Positions 1 to 8,671 of a stretch of 48,435 nucleotides of DNA are shown piece after piece (the stretch's first letter is position 1; each line of letters begins with the position of its first letter). The notes under the pieces were generated by a model. The model was not told the DNA's origin and searched no databases. It saw only the letters and a list, made by a program, of their open reading frames with translations. This stretch comes from Nemertoderma westbladi. Lineage: Eukaryota > Xenacoelomorpha > Nemertodermatida > Nemertodermatidae. The position numbers and the translations under genes are program-made. The stretch spans positions 1 to 48,435 of the forward strand of contig JAUCBJ010003736.1 in assembly GCA_032718475.1 (NCBI GenBank). Direction: 5' to 3'.

Positions 1-390
1 TTTAAAAAAAACAAAATAAATTCACACTGTATAAAATATTATCTATTTATAGATCGATTTTACGATTAATTTACAATTAATAAAAATTGATAATAAATAT
101 GCATGGAATTAAAATAATGCATTGGTGGGTTGAATACCTAAGGTGCCATGTTTGTCTCCCAGAAGCAACAGTTCTCGTGGAGGTTGAATGAGACCTTTAT
201 GCATTCCGGCTTGGATAACGATGCCTAGAGGTGATGCAGGAATTGTGTACCGGTACTGTAGACAGGGGGTCGCTGAACTCCTGGCGGCGATCGTAGTATT
301 TGGGAATGAGGTAGCTTTTGTAGAGAAATCTTGTAGATTAGAGCATGGCTGGCTGAAACATTAGCGACGGTGGCACACACACAAAAGGGT
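1..390. other. Unannotated AT-rich left edge
   Basis: No open frame, RNA gene or repeat boundary is recognisable here. The first 130 bases are very AT-rich. The rest is mixed sequence leading into the duplicated block that starts near 391, so it may belong to the same unknown repeat family. Confidence 0.5.
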
Positions 391-658
391 GGGTAGAGCA
401 AACAGGTTCGAAGAGTACCAGCCGTACCGAACTATTCGTCGGCAAGACGGACGTCAATGGATCGCGTTCAACCAATCACCAGAATCTGGTGCTTGGCAAC
501 CCTTAAGGTGGGATAAAGTGATGTTGTTACTGGTTGATATTAGGGTACTGTATGTACTGTAGTGCTGCCAGTTGGGATCGGATACGGGATCAAAGATCTT
601 TGGTTGCTTGGTTCAGAGATATCATTGGCGAGGAGGGAGAGAAGCGCTCCCATTAATG
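391..658 (+). repeat. Left copy of ~266-bp direct repeat flanking a LINE fragment
   Basis: This block is about 97% identical by eye to 1569-1835. Both copies begin near GGGTAGAGC and end at GCGCTCCCATTA. The left copy stops exactly where LINE-derived sequence begins, and the right copy starts directly after the LINE's (TAG)n tail. This is the arrangement of a very long target-site duplication, although insertion into a pre-existing tandem repeat is also possible. Confidence 0.75.
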
Positions 659-1521
659 TTCATGTAATCCTCATGATGATAACTCCACCTACTGGATCCA
701 GAAGTCGAGGAAATCCTGCCAAGTACCTAACTGATCTAGACTTTGCTGATGACTTAGGAGTACTCTCAGAATCACTAGAGGGAGCCCAATGGATCCTCAG
801 CTCATTAGAACATGCTGCTTCTAGTGTTGGTCTTTTTATTAACTCCAGAAAGACGACAATTTTGACAGTTAACTTTGAAAGTCCTCAGCAAGTCTCTGAT
901 CGGATGAGCATAAGCTCAAGGGATGGTATGCTTGAGCATGTGGACAACTTCTGTTTCCTGGGATCATGGATCCGGAAGTCAGGTGAGGACCTTCGAATAC
1001 GTAAGGGAAAGGCATGGGCAGCCTTGAATAGGCTTTCCAGGATTTGGAAGTCACCGAGAATTAATCGGAAACTTAAGGTCCGATTATTTAGAGCAGCAGT
1101 AGTTCCAGTACTCCTCTATGGGAGTCCATGCTGGACTCTAACTGCTGAGGATACCAAATCTCTGGATGGCACATTTACAAGAATGCTACGCCGGGTTCAT
1201 TGTGTCAAGTACAATGCACACATCTCCAACCAGACACTATATAACATTGGAGGTGTCTCATTGGTTCCCCCAAGCTTGACACTAGAACAAAATCGCCTCC
1301 GCTTTGCAGGACATTGCTTTCACCGTGAGGACCAGCCAGTGCATAATCTTGTACTTTGGCAGCCTCATGGAGTGAATAAGCATGGTGGACAGCCCATGAC
1401 TTTCTTGAGACGCATCTTAAAGGACACTGGTCTTGAAGATGCGGATGATCTAGCAAATGTCATGGGTGATAGGGAGTTGTGGCGGCGCAATTTTGTCGAC
1501 AAGCCGGCACAGCATTCTTAA
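562..1521 (+). pseudogene. LINE reverse transcriptase, C-terminal fragment
   Basis: This open frame of 319 residues has the polymerase catalytic box FADD at residues 61-64, in the context LTDLDFADDL. It is followed by thumb-like segments (YGSPCWTLT near residue 190) and by a C-terminal region ending HGGQPMTFLRRILKDTGL and DRELWRRNF, typical of RTE-like LINE proteins. The first ~33 residues are read from the flanking duplicated sequence, not from the LINE, so the ATG at 562 is accidental. The N-terminal endonuclease and RT fingers are missing, so the product would be inactive even though the frame is intact. Confidence 0.8.
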
Positions 1522-1569
1522 AAATGCAGCTGCAATGCAGAATGCCGATACTAGTAGTAGTAGTAGTAG
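659..1569 (+). mobile_element. 5'-truncated non-LTR retrotransposon (LINE), 3' part
   Basis: The fragment contains the C-terminal half of a LINE reverse transcriptase. It finishes with a short AT-rich segment and a (TAG)n microsatellite tail at about 1551-1569, a common 3' end for RTE-like and related LINEs. The 5' end is truncated inside the polymerase, and a duplicated 266-bp sequence flanks it on both sides. I cannot settle the clade from this fragment. Confidence 0.75.
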
Positions 1570-1835
1570 GGTAGAGCCAACAGGTTCGAAGAGCAACAGC
1601 CATACCGAACTATTCGTCGGCAAGACGGACGTCAATGGATCGCGTTCAAGCAATCACCAGAACCTGGTGCTTGGCAACCCTTAAGGTGGGATAAAGTGAT
1701 GTTGTTACTGGTTGATATTAGGGTACTGTATGTACTGTAGTGCTGCCAGTTGGGATCGGATACGGGATCAATGATCTTTGGTTGCTTGGTTCGGAGATAT
1801 CATTGGCGAGGAGGGAGAGAAGCGCTCCCATTACT
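1569..1835 (+). repeat. Right copy of ~266-bp direct repeat
   Basis: This is the partner of 391-658, starting directly after the (TAG)n tail of the LINE. Roughly eight scattered substitutions separate the copies. To the right the sequence continues into DNA with no counterpart on the left, as expected if this copy is the original target and the left copy is the duplication. Confidence 0.75.
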
Positions 1836-2288
1836 CAACTGCTGCTCGATGGAACATAGGTCCATTCAAGTTTAAAATGATCGCGGAGGTTAGTTCGTGG
1901 TTGCATGCGGTGCAAGCAACTTGGGCAGTCAGGCTATTTGATGGGAAACCGAGGCCCCCAAACCGACAAGCAAGCCTGTGTCCAGCAGTCTGGAGTCAAG
2001 GACGTATTGGTCACATATCTTGGAGTGCCTACCTAACGCAGTTGTCAATGGGAACAATCAGGTAGGGAGCAGAAAAGGTTGGATAAGTTCTGAGGGTGTA
2101 CATAAGTCTAGGCATCACCAGACTTAGGAAGGAATATTGCATCATGATGTTTAAAGAGTTCCACTCTTACCCTAAACAGCTGGTGGCATCCGAGTTTATC
2201 ACTGAGGGTCAATTGTATTTTATTTATTAATCAAGCACGTTTAAGTAAAAACCTTACCGGTGGGTATGTCAGTGCCAAAGTATGTAAA
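1836..2288. other. Unannotated interval
   Basis: No convincing coding region. It continues the sequence that was duplicated around the LINE and ends at the gypsy element's target site. I see no tRNA, satellite or promoter signal. Confidence 0.4.
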
Positions 2289-2293
2289 AAAAC
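2289..2293. repeat. Left TSD (AAAAC) of gypsy element
   Basis: AAAAC lies immediately before the TG that opens the left LTR. The same five bases follow the CA that closes the right LTR at 6858-6862. Confidence 0.85.
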
Positions 2294-2485
2294 TGATGTA
2301 GATTTGTATTATCACATTATTATGTATAGAAAGTAGGCCATGGCCACTTCTAGGATATGATGTCAGATATACTACAGTACTGATATTCAGTAAATATATG
2401 TGGACAGCTTGACAGTCTGTAGCCTATTATCATGGTTGTTCTTACAATACCGATACCGGTATTATAGTTGTATACACTTACAACA
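2294..2485 (+). repeat. 5' LTR of gypsy element
   Basis: Starts TGATGTAG and ends ACAACA. It matches 6661-6857 almost throughout, apart from a 5-base GGTCT insertion near the end of the right copy and a G/T change (TATAGAAAG here, TATATAAAG in the right copy) that weakens the TATA-like box in this copy. Confidence 0.9.
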
Positions 2486-2488
2486 AAT

Positions 2489-2506
2489 TGGCGCAGTGTG
2501 TAGGAT
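2489..2506 (+). promoter_or_regulatory. Primer-binding site of gypsy element
   Basis: TGGCGCAGTGTGTAGGAT begins three bases after the LTR. A TGG start at this distance is the expected complement of a tRNA 3' CCA end. I do not assign the tRNA species. Confidence 0.7.
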
Positions 2507-2718
2507 GGTTGACTACTGTTCCGACCTTGCCTATGGTTCATCCTGTGTATTTTGTCTACAACTATACAACGAACCATTGGCAACCCGTACCGGTACCTAA
2601 TGCTGTAACCAGGTAACCGGCTGACCGGTAACCTACAGACCTACCTACATAATAACTATAACTTCTGCATTTCAACTTTCAAAGGTGAATAGTGCTGTAG
2701 TGCTTTTGATTGTATAAT

Positions 2719-3051
2719 ATGGCTGCAGCACACCAACAGGTAAACCAAAATGTTACCTGATTGTTTCTGGCTTATATTGGCAATGCAAATAATTTTCGCA
2801 CCGCTAAAACGGCGTTGGACCTGGCAATTCCGGAAATTCAGCGAAACAATGGCGATTCCGATCAAAAATATCAGGTACGTCTAGATAATCGAGAGATAAA
2901 AATGTCAAAATTCTTCCTTGTAAATTGTGGAATTCTGGAATTCAAGTAGCTAAGAAGGTTAACCAGCTTACATTACCGGTAGAACCTACTACTGTAAAGT
3001 TTAGTGAATTGGAACGGTTACTCCGCCGGTATGGTATAGGCTATAGAACCT
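2719..3051 (+). pseudogene. Degenerate gag start of gypsy element
   Basis: An ATG at 2719 begins a short frame that stops after about 13 codons. The following ~300 bp contain no sustained frame. The position, between the PBS and the surviving Gag/protease frame, is where the capsid-coding part should lie, so this is most simply a ruined gag 5' portion. No residue-level match can be claimed. Confidence 0.4.
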
Positions 3052-3660
3052 GTGCGAAATATTCCCAGGGAGTGTGCTATTTTTTTCCGGTTGAAACAAA
3101 GTTCTTCCGAATCGGTTCAGGATTTTGTAGCCCGAATTAGTGAATCGGCTGCCCATTGTGAGTTTCATGCTGATGATTGTGAAACGAACATGAAAGCAGT
3201 TGTGAATTGTACTCAAACAATTTCTAAACCGCCGCCATTAATGGTTAAAGTTGATATATATGGCAAATTCATTGAGTTTCAGCTAGATGAAGGAGTTAAT
3301 TTTGCTGTAATGAATGAGGATTACTTTCGTTCTCAATTCCCTAATCATGAAGTTAAAAATGCTTCCAAATATGTGCTTACTGTTTTCTTTAATGGTACAA
3401 GTCGTGCTAGTGGTCTTGTGTCTGTTAAGATGAAAGTAAATGGACATTCATTTATAGGTGAATTATTACTTCTCAAGGAACCAATTTCTCCTTTATTTGG
3501 CAGAAATCTTGTATTTGTTGCAAATGTTGGTGTTGATGCCTTGTTAGATGCTAGGCAAACCCAGTTAAATACTGGTAATTGTTATGTTCGTAAATTGAGT
3601 GAAAGCCTTGCATGTGTCAATACCAATCATGAGCAAATTTCTGCAAAGATAGCATTTTGA
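3052..3660 (+). pseudogene. Gag C-terminal / aspartic protease fusion remnant of gypsy element
   Basis: Residues 10-45 of this 202-aa frame resemble a gypsy capsid helix (FRLKQSSSESVQDFVARISE followed by AAHCEF). The frame then jumps directly to a protease-like segment, KPPPLMVKVDIYGKFIEFQLDEG. The capsid C-terminal end and the CCHC nucleocapsid are missing, pointing to an internal deletion. In the protease the expected D-T/S-G active-site triad reads D-E-G, so activity is unlikely. The rest (LLLKEPISPLFGRNLV) fits the protease flap-to-C-terminal region. Confidence 0.7.
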
Positions 3661-3731
3661 GGGTTGGCAAAGTTGGCTTTGAGGGAAGTTTTTGCAGTAT
3701 TCGATACAAAGTTCGAAGTGTTCCTATATGA

Positions 3732-4434
3732 TTGCGTGAAAAAACTGTGGAAGCTTTAGAACAGGAAGTAAGTGATGGTAAATATATCAAAGTGTTTGAG
3801 TCCAATTGTGCATCTCCTATAGTGATTGTGCCTAAACCAGATGGTAGTGTGGCGAGTCTGTGGCGACTACTCAATGTCAATAAATGCTCAAATGAAGAAT
3901 GTAATTGTACCCATTCCCACATTTGATGATGTTGTGAACAATTTGCCACCTAAAATTTGTTATATATCTAAATTAGATTTGAAGTCAGCATATCACCAAA
4001 TTCCTATTTCTGAAAATTCCCAGAAAAAGTTGACTATTATTACACCTATTGGGTTGTTACAACCAACACCTCTGCCATACGGTGTGAAACCCGGTACTGC
4101 GATTTGTCAGGTAACTATGCAGAATTTATTTGGAGATATTCCTGGTGTACAACCAATTATTGATGATATTCTTATTACTTCGGCAACCATTGACGAACAT
4201 CTTTGTTCTTTAGAGCTTGTATTTCAGTGATGTCGTGAAAGAAAGGTTGTATTGCAGGTTAATAAATGTGAATTACTAAATAGTAGTGTTTCATTTTTTG
4301 GCCATGAAGTATCTATAGAGGGCATTCGTCCAGACAAGCGGAGAGTTGAGGCTCTCTTGGCTCTGCAACCACCAATTTCTAATGTAAAAAACTTGAAAAA
4401 GTTTGTCCAAAGTTTACTGGGTCAATTTAATTAA
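3732..4434 (+). pseudogene. Gypsy reverse transcriptase (broken)
   Basis: The RT is spread over two frames. The first carries the entry region with SPIVIVPKPDGSV and shifts frame near 3830-3900. The second carries SKLDLKSAYHQIPI (first catalytic Asp), the LPYGVKPG region and IIDDIL as the Y/F-x-D-D box. An in-frame TGA at 4228-4230 and a TAA at 4432-4434 interrupt it further, with the thumb segment (FFGHEVSIEGIRPD) in between. This is family-typical for Ty3/gypsy RT, but the protein is clearly non-functional. Confidence 0.85.
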
Positions 4435-5028
4435 TTGAGGCGATTTGTTCCTTATTTTGCTTCAATTTGTCAACCTCTGTATACATTGCTTAAAGATGAC
4501 AGTGAACATAACTTGTCTTCTGAACAAGATGAAGCTTTAAATAAGCTGAAAGAAGCGATTGCTAAGCAAACATTGTTAAATTATTTCAATCCATCCGCTA
4601 CTACTGTAGTGACATCTGATGGTGGTCCTGGAGGTGTGGGTGCTGTTCTTAGTCAAAGAAGACCAGGTTCTGATGAAGAAATTATAGGCTTTGCTTCTGT
4701 GACTATACCGAAAGCACAAATTTATATGCATCAACAGGATCGAGAAGCCTATACAATTCATTTTGCTTGTTCGTATTTTTCTGACTATCTTCTCCGCAGA
4801 AAGTTTATTTTAAAGGTTGACAACAGAGCACTTGAGTATGTTCTTAAGTCAGACAGAAAGCTACCTGTTGTGACATATCCAAACTTCATCGCTGGAGAAT
4901 CGATTTGTTGCAGTACAAATTCACAACAGAGCGTGTTACCAGTGAAAATAATGAGGCTGATATTTTCAGTCGGAGTCCTTTATAGAGAGGGACGTCACAG
5001 AAGAACTTGTCCCAGTTCGTGCAATTGA
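4435..5028 (+). pseudogene. Gypsy RT connection and RNase H remnant
   Basis: Continues the RT frame directly after a TAA. It begins LRRFVPYFASICQPLYTLLK, the standard connection region. The RNase H core follows: TSDGGPGGVGAVLSQ in place of the usual T-D-A-S start, then DREAYTIHFACSYFSDYLLRRKFILKVDNRAL. The catalytic Asp in DNRAL is present, but the first motif is altered. The frame then drifts into unrelated sequence after about residue 150, indicating another frameshift. Confidence 0.8.
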
Positions 5029-5189
5029 GATTAGAGCAGCTCAGATTTTAAATGATGTACCGATTAATAGACAAGACTTGGAACAAGAGACAGAAGAAGA
5101 TGTCTAATTGTTTAGTGTAGAATTATAAAACAAGTGTTAGATGGTGTCAATGTTACAAACAAAATCTACCGTACAATGAGTGACCAACA

Positions 5190-5780
5190 ATGAGTGTTCA
5201 TTCTGGACTTTTATTTTATAATGATCGGATTGTGGTTCCAACGAGTTTACGAGATAATGTATTGGGTATGTTACATGGTGATCACGTGGGTAAATCAGTG
5301 ATGATTGAACGAGCCAAGCATTATATATTCTGGCCTGGTGTTAATCACGCCATTGAACTATATGCCAAGTCTTGTGAGCCATGTGCTAAGTTTAATTCCG
5401 CTAATAAGAAAGTAGTGGAGCCATTATTTCAAACCACCAAACCATTTGAGCGAGTTCATATTGACCTTTGTGAAATATGTAGTAAGCAGATTCTAGTCTG
5501 TGTTGATTCATTTTCATTGTGGCCTGAAGTTTATGTGTGTGGCCCAACAGCAGAACTCTTCTCGAGTCGTACAGCTGATGGAGAGATTTATTGCAACTTA
5601 GGTAGTTGCAACATGTTATTTTCTGATAATGGTCCACAATTTGCTTCGACTAAATTTAACTTGTTTTCAAACATTATGGTATTGCTCATGATGATAATCC
5701 AGCTCCTTACCACCCAAATTCAAATGGAGCTGCTGAGCGACAAGTACAGTATATTCAAAAGGGGTCGAGGAAGATCATGA
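5190..5780 (+). pseudogene. Gypsy integrase, zinc-binding and catalytic core
   Basis: An HHCC module is visible: His residues in MLHGDHVGK (29 and 32) and Cys 62 and 65 in SCEPCAKFN. The core has HIDLCE (first Asp) and FSDNGPQF (second Asp). A frameshift near 5680 moves the segment with the catalytic Glu (PYHPNSNGAAERQV) into another frame. The upstream linker around 5029-5189 contains no intact frame. Confidence 0.85.
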
Positions 5781-6220
5781 CAGCTGCAAGCACTAATATT
5801 ACATCCGCTGTCAATCAATTTTTGTTAGAGATTCGAAGCGCTCCACGACGTTGTCTAGATAACAAAGCACCATCCGATATGATATATTCTTACAAGTTTC
5901 GTTTGGTCCTAGATGGTCTGACTGAGAAACTGGAACCATATATATTCACTGCAATATCAGAAAAGTTTCAGCAGAATGATGCAGTGTATGTCAAAGTATA
6001 CAATTATGGTAAGGCAACATGGATGGCTGGTCGAATTGAAAGTCAGATATCTCCAACGATGTTCCATGTTAGAGTCAGTGATGTAGTGGTTCACCGTCAC
6101 ATTGACCAATTAAAGGTGAGAGAAACTCCCTTTTCACGCGATTTTCCAGATATGGTGAGTGATAAACATGATGCTATAGCCCAATCTCCATCACCCCGGC
6201 ATAGGGCTATGTATTCATAA
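5777..6220 (+). pseudogene. Gypsy integrase C-terminal region
   Basis: This 147-aa frame has the post-core helix typical of gypsy integrases (FLLEIRSAPRRCLDNKAPSDMIY). It is followed by a small beta-rich segment with KFQQNDAVYVKVYNYGKATWMAGRI and VHRHIDQLKVRE, matching the usual GPY/F-like C-terminal fold. It overlaps the preceding frame by four bases. The remaining 3' part to 6650 is non-coding. Confidence 0.75.
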
Positions 6221-6649
6221 TCTGATGGTGGTATCCCTCCAAATCCTGGAGCTTCTATCCTTACTACTGAGCAAAGCTCTGGTCATCCATCTTCGATGCC
6301 TGTTGTTCCGGTTGGTGGTTCTAGTCAAACTGTGGAATCGCAAGTGACGTCATTGGTTACCCCAGCAACTGTTAAAAGATACCCCCAGTGATCAAATCGG
6401 GGAAAGCCACCAGACTGACTGTAAAGTTCCTCAGCACAAAAAACTTGATTCGCTATAAACTACTCATAGTGATTAATTCAAGAACTTTGAATATAATTGA
6501 ATCTACTTACAACTTTTATTAGAATTTATCTACTTACATTTAAATTTCTTACATTTAAATTTGAACTAAGTCAGGATTGTATACTTATAGTTAGCGCCCT
6601 GACTATTAACTCCTATTGGAAATTGTTTCTACATGTCTCAATTATTTTT

Positions 6650-6660
6650 AGGGGGAGTAT
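6650..6660 (+). promoter_or_regulatory. Polypurine tract of gypsy element
   Basis: AGGGGGAGTAT abuts the TG that opens the right LTR at 6661, the normal position of the plus-strand primer. Confidence 0.8.
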
Positions 6661-6857
6661 TGATGTAGATTTGTATTATCACATTATTATGTATATAAAG
6701 TAGGCCATGGCCACTTCTAGGATATGATGTCAGATATACTACAGTACTGATATTCAGTAAATATATGTGGACAGCTTGACAGTCTGTAGCCTATTATCAT
6801 GGTTGTTCTTACAATACCGATACCGGTATTATAGTTGTATACACTTGGTCTACAACA
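6661..6857 (+). repeat. 3' LTR of gypsy element
   Basis: Near-identical to 2294-2485. It contains TATATAAAG as a possible TATA box and ends TACAACA, followed by the AAAAC target duplication at 6858-6862. Confidence 0.9.
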
Positions 6858-6862
6858 AAAAC

Positions 6863-7423
6863 TAAAAAGCAACAACACCTAAACATTCCATGCAATCAGT
6901 GATCAGCTGTCACCTGCCTCTACTTACCAATCCTATCCAAAATAATTGAGCGAGTGGTATACTGTATGACCAAGTTTATACATATTATATAACAAGCAAA
7001 ATCATATCGAAGCTCCAATCAGGATTTCTCAATAGTAATATATATAATTTAGATAACTATTTTATATCTGTACTGTTGAGCAAACTCTACATAAATTCCA
7101 ACCTGTGTATCGCCGGTAGTGCTGTTGCTGCAGTGCTGTGCAAGTGTGCTGAAGTGCTAGTTGCCACCGGTCAGCCGGTACCGGTAGTAGGGTGGTACCT
7201 ACGGTGTGCACTACAACGGCAGTACAGCAATACGGTGTACCGTGCCAATGACTGAATGATTAGCGGTAACTATCTAAACTATTATATTATTATTACCGGT
7301 GCCGGTACTGGGCTATTAGGCCTAAACTATAATCACCGCAAGGGTTGCCAGGGCCATGTTTAATTAGATTACATGATATGGCATGTCTGCAGTGTATGGT
7401 ACCGGCTGACCAGTATTGCAGTA
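6863..7423. other. Unannotated spacer rich in ACCGGT palindromes
   Basis: No gene is visible. Several overlapping CCGGTACCGG and ACCGGT-type palindromes occur around 7165-7310, similar to those near 2444-2625 and 31140-31250. They look like a species-wide compositional habit or remnants of a small repeat. Confidence 0.4.
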
Positions 7424-7428
7424 TTGAC
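7424..7428. repeat. TSD (TTGAC) of the giant BEL/Pao element, left
   Basis: TTGAC precedes the left LTR and is repeated exactly at 32424-32428 after the right LTR. This proves the two 1.1-kb repeats 24 kb apart are ends of one insertion. Confidence 0.92.
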
Positions 7429-8593
7429 TGTTTGCGCTTTTAAGACCTTTGACAGTTTAACCTGCCAAATTAGGATGTCTTTTAGATGATATATAGTCTT
7501 TAGCTTATGACGAGTATTTGATACACTACATTAGCCGAAGCCAGTCTATGCGCATTCATTCACCCGCTGGATATACCCGGGAGACTGAATTCGGAAGCTT
7601 AATGATTGATGGTGTAAGCCTACTGTATTATTCGACTGATCGTAATATATAATCTCTGACAAATATTATTCACTTTCGGGAAATATTAACAGTTCCTTTA
7701 GGACGTGGCGCTCTAAATATATAAACAGAGTTATGACTTAAACTAGACACAACGAAAGGCTATAGATTAACGTATATGGCGCATTCTTTAGGAGATGCTT
7801 TGTTATCAGTTACAATCATACACAATGCTGCACAATACTGCATACTAATCTGCCGACCTTCACTAATTTTAGTCACGTATAAAGAGAGCAACATACAATT
7901 TATGTAGGGCCTATGAAATAGCATTAGATTCACTTCAAACCACTTAACATAGGTCGCAATCGTTTATATGTAACCGGTCTCTCTAACCTTTAGTATATCA
8001 AGAAGATTGGGGTGTCTGACTATTGATCAGTATTCCGATATAATATTTCATCCACAAATATAATGAATAACCGACAGTAAAAGCAGTAATATTAGTAAGA
8101 TATGGTAAGATAACTCGGTTTGTTGAGTTATGTAACTCGGTAACTCGATAACAGATATACTTTCTATAATTAAGCCTACTAATGTTAAACTAAAGAATGC
8201 TGATACACGGAAGTGCCAAAAGCCGGTGTTCTTAGGCTCTGGGCAAAAACATAACACTGAACTACTGAGTTTCTGTATCCAACTCCAACACAGAGTCAAA
8301 AAACGCTCTGATTGGTCGACCGAGCAAAGAGAGAACAAAGAACAAAGAAAGGTTCGACGTGGCAATATCAGCTGTTAGCCGTCGTCATGGTAGCGACACT
8401 GTTTTCAAGAGGATCTAGCTTATTGCGTCACGAGATTGCGGATTATGTCCTCTAAAGTACAAATACAGAAGAAATCACTTTTATGTCCTCTAAAACACCA
8501 GTACAGTAAGGACACGGCCTTTTTATGCCTGGTAAACCAACTACAGAGTACTTTACGGGAAAATAACCGGTTAATTACGCAAAAGCTTTTACA
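7429..8593 (-). repeat. 3' LTR of BEL/Pao element (1165 bp)
   Basis: Starts TGTTTGCGC and ends TTTTACA as read on the plus strand. It carries about 38 bp near 8262-8300 that the right copy lacks. It is exceptionally long for a BEL/Pao LTR. It contains a duplicated TTATGTCCTCTAAA-type motif near 8443 and 8483. Confidence 0.92.
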
Positions 8594-8601
8594 CCGCTCC
8601 C
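8594..8601 (-). promoter_or_regulatory. Weak polypurine tract candidate
   Basis: On the minus strand GGGAGCGG directly precedes the 3' LTR. It is purine-rich apart from one C and sits in the right place, which supports a minus-strand orientation. It is less regular than a normal PPT. Confidence 0.45.
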
Positions 8602-8671
8602 AGAAAATGGGATTTAAGTCTATAAAATATAACAAATCACAGTTTCTAAAATATAAAAATACTCTAAACAG

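Larger units (their letters stand above)
2294..6857 (+). mobile_element. Ty3/gypsy-like LTR retrotransposon, complete in structure, decayed in coding
   Basis: The element is 4,564 bp long and flanked by AAAAC duplications. It has 192- and 197-bp LTRs, a TGG-starting primer-binding site just inside the left LTR, and a purine tract just before the right LTR. The coding order is Gag remnant, protease, RT, RNase H, integrase, which is the Ty3/gypsy order. Frameshifts and in-frame stops break pol, and the Gag nucleocapsid portion is deleted. The LTRs differ by one or a few substitutions and a 5-bp indel, so the insertion is recent relative to the coding decay. This suggests the copy was mobilised in trans. 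Confidence 0.92.
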
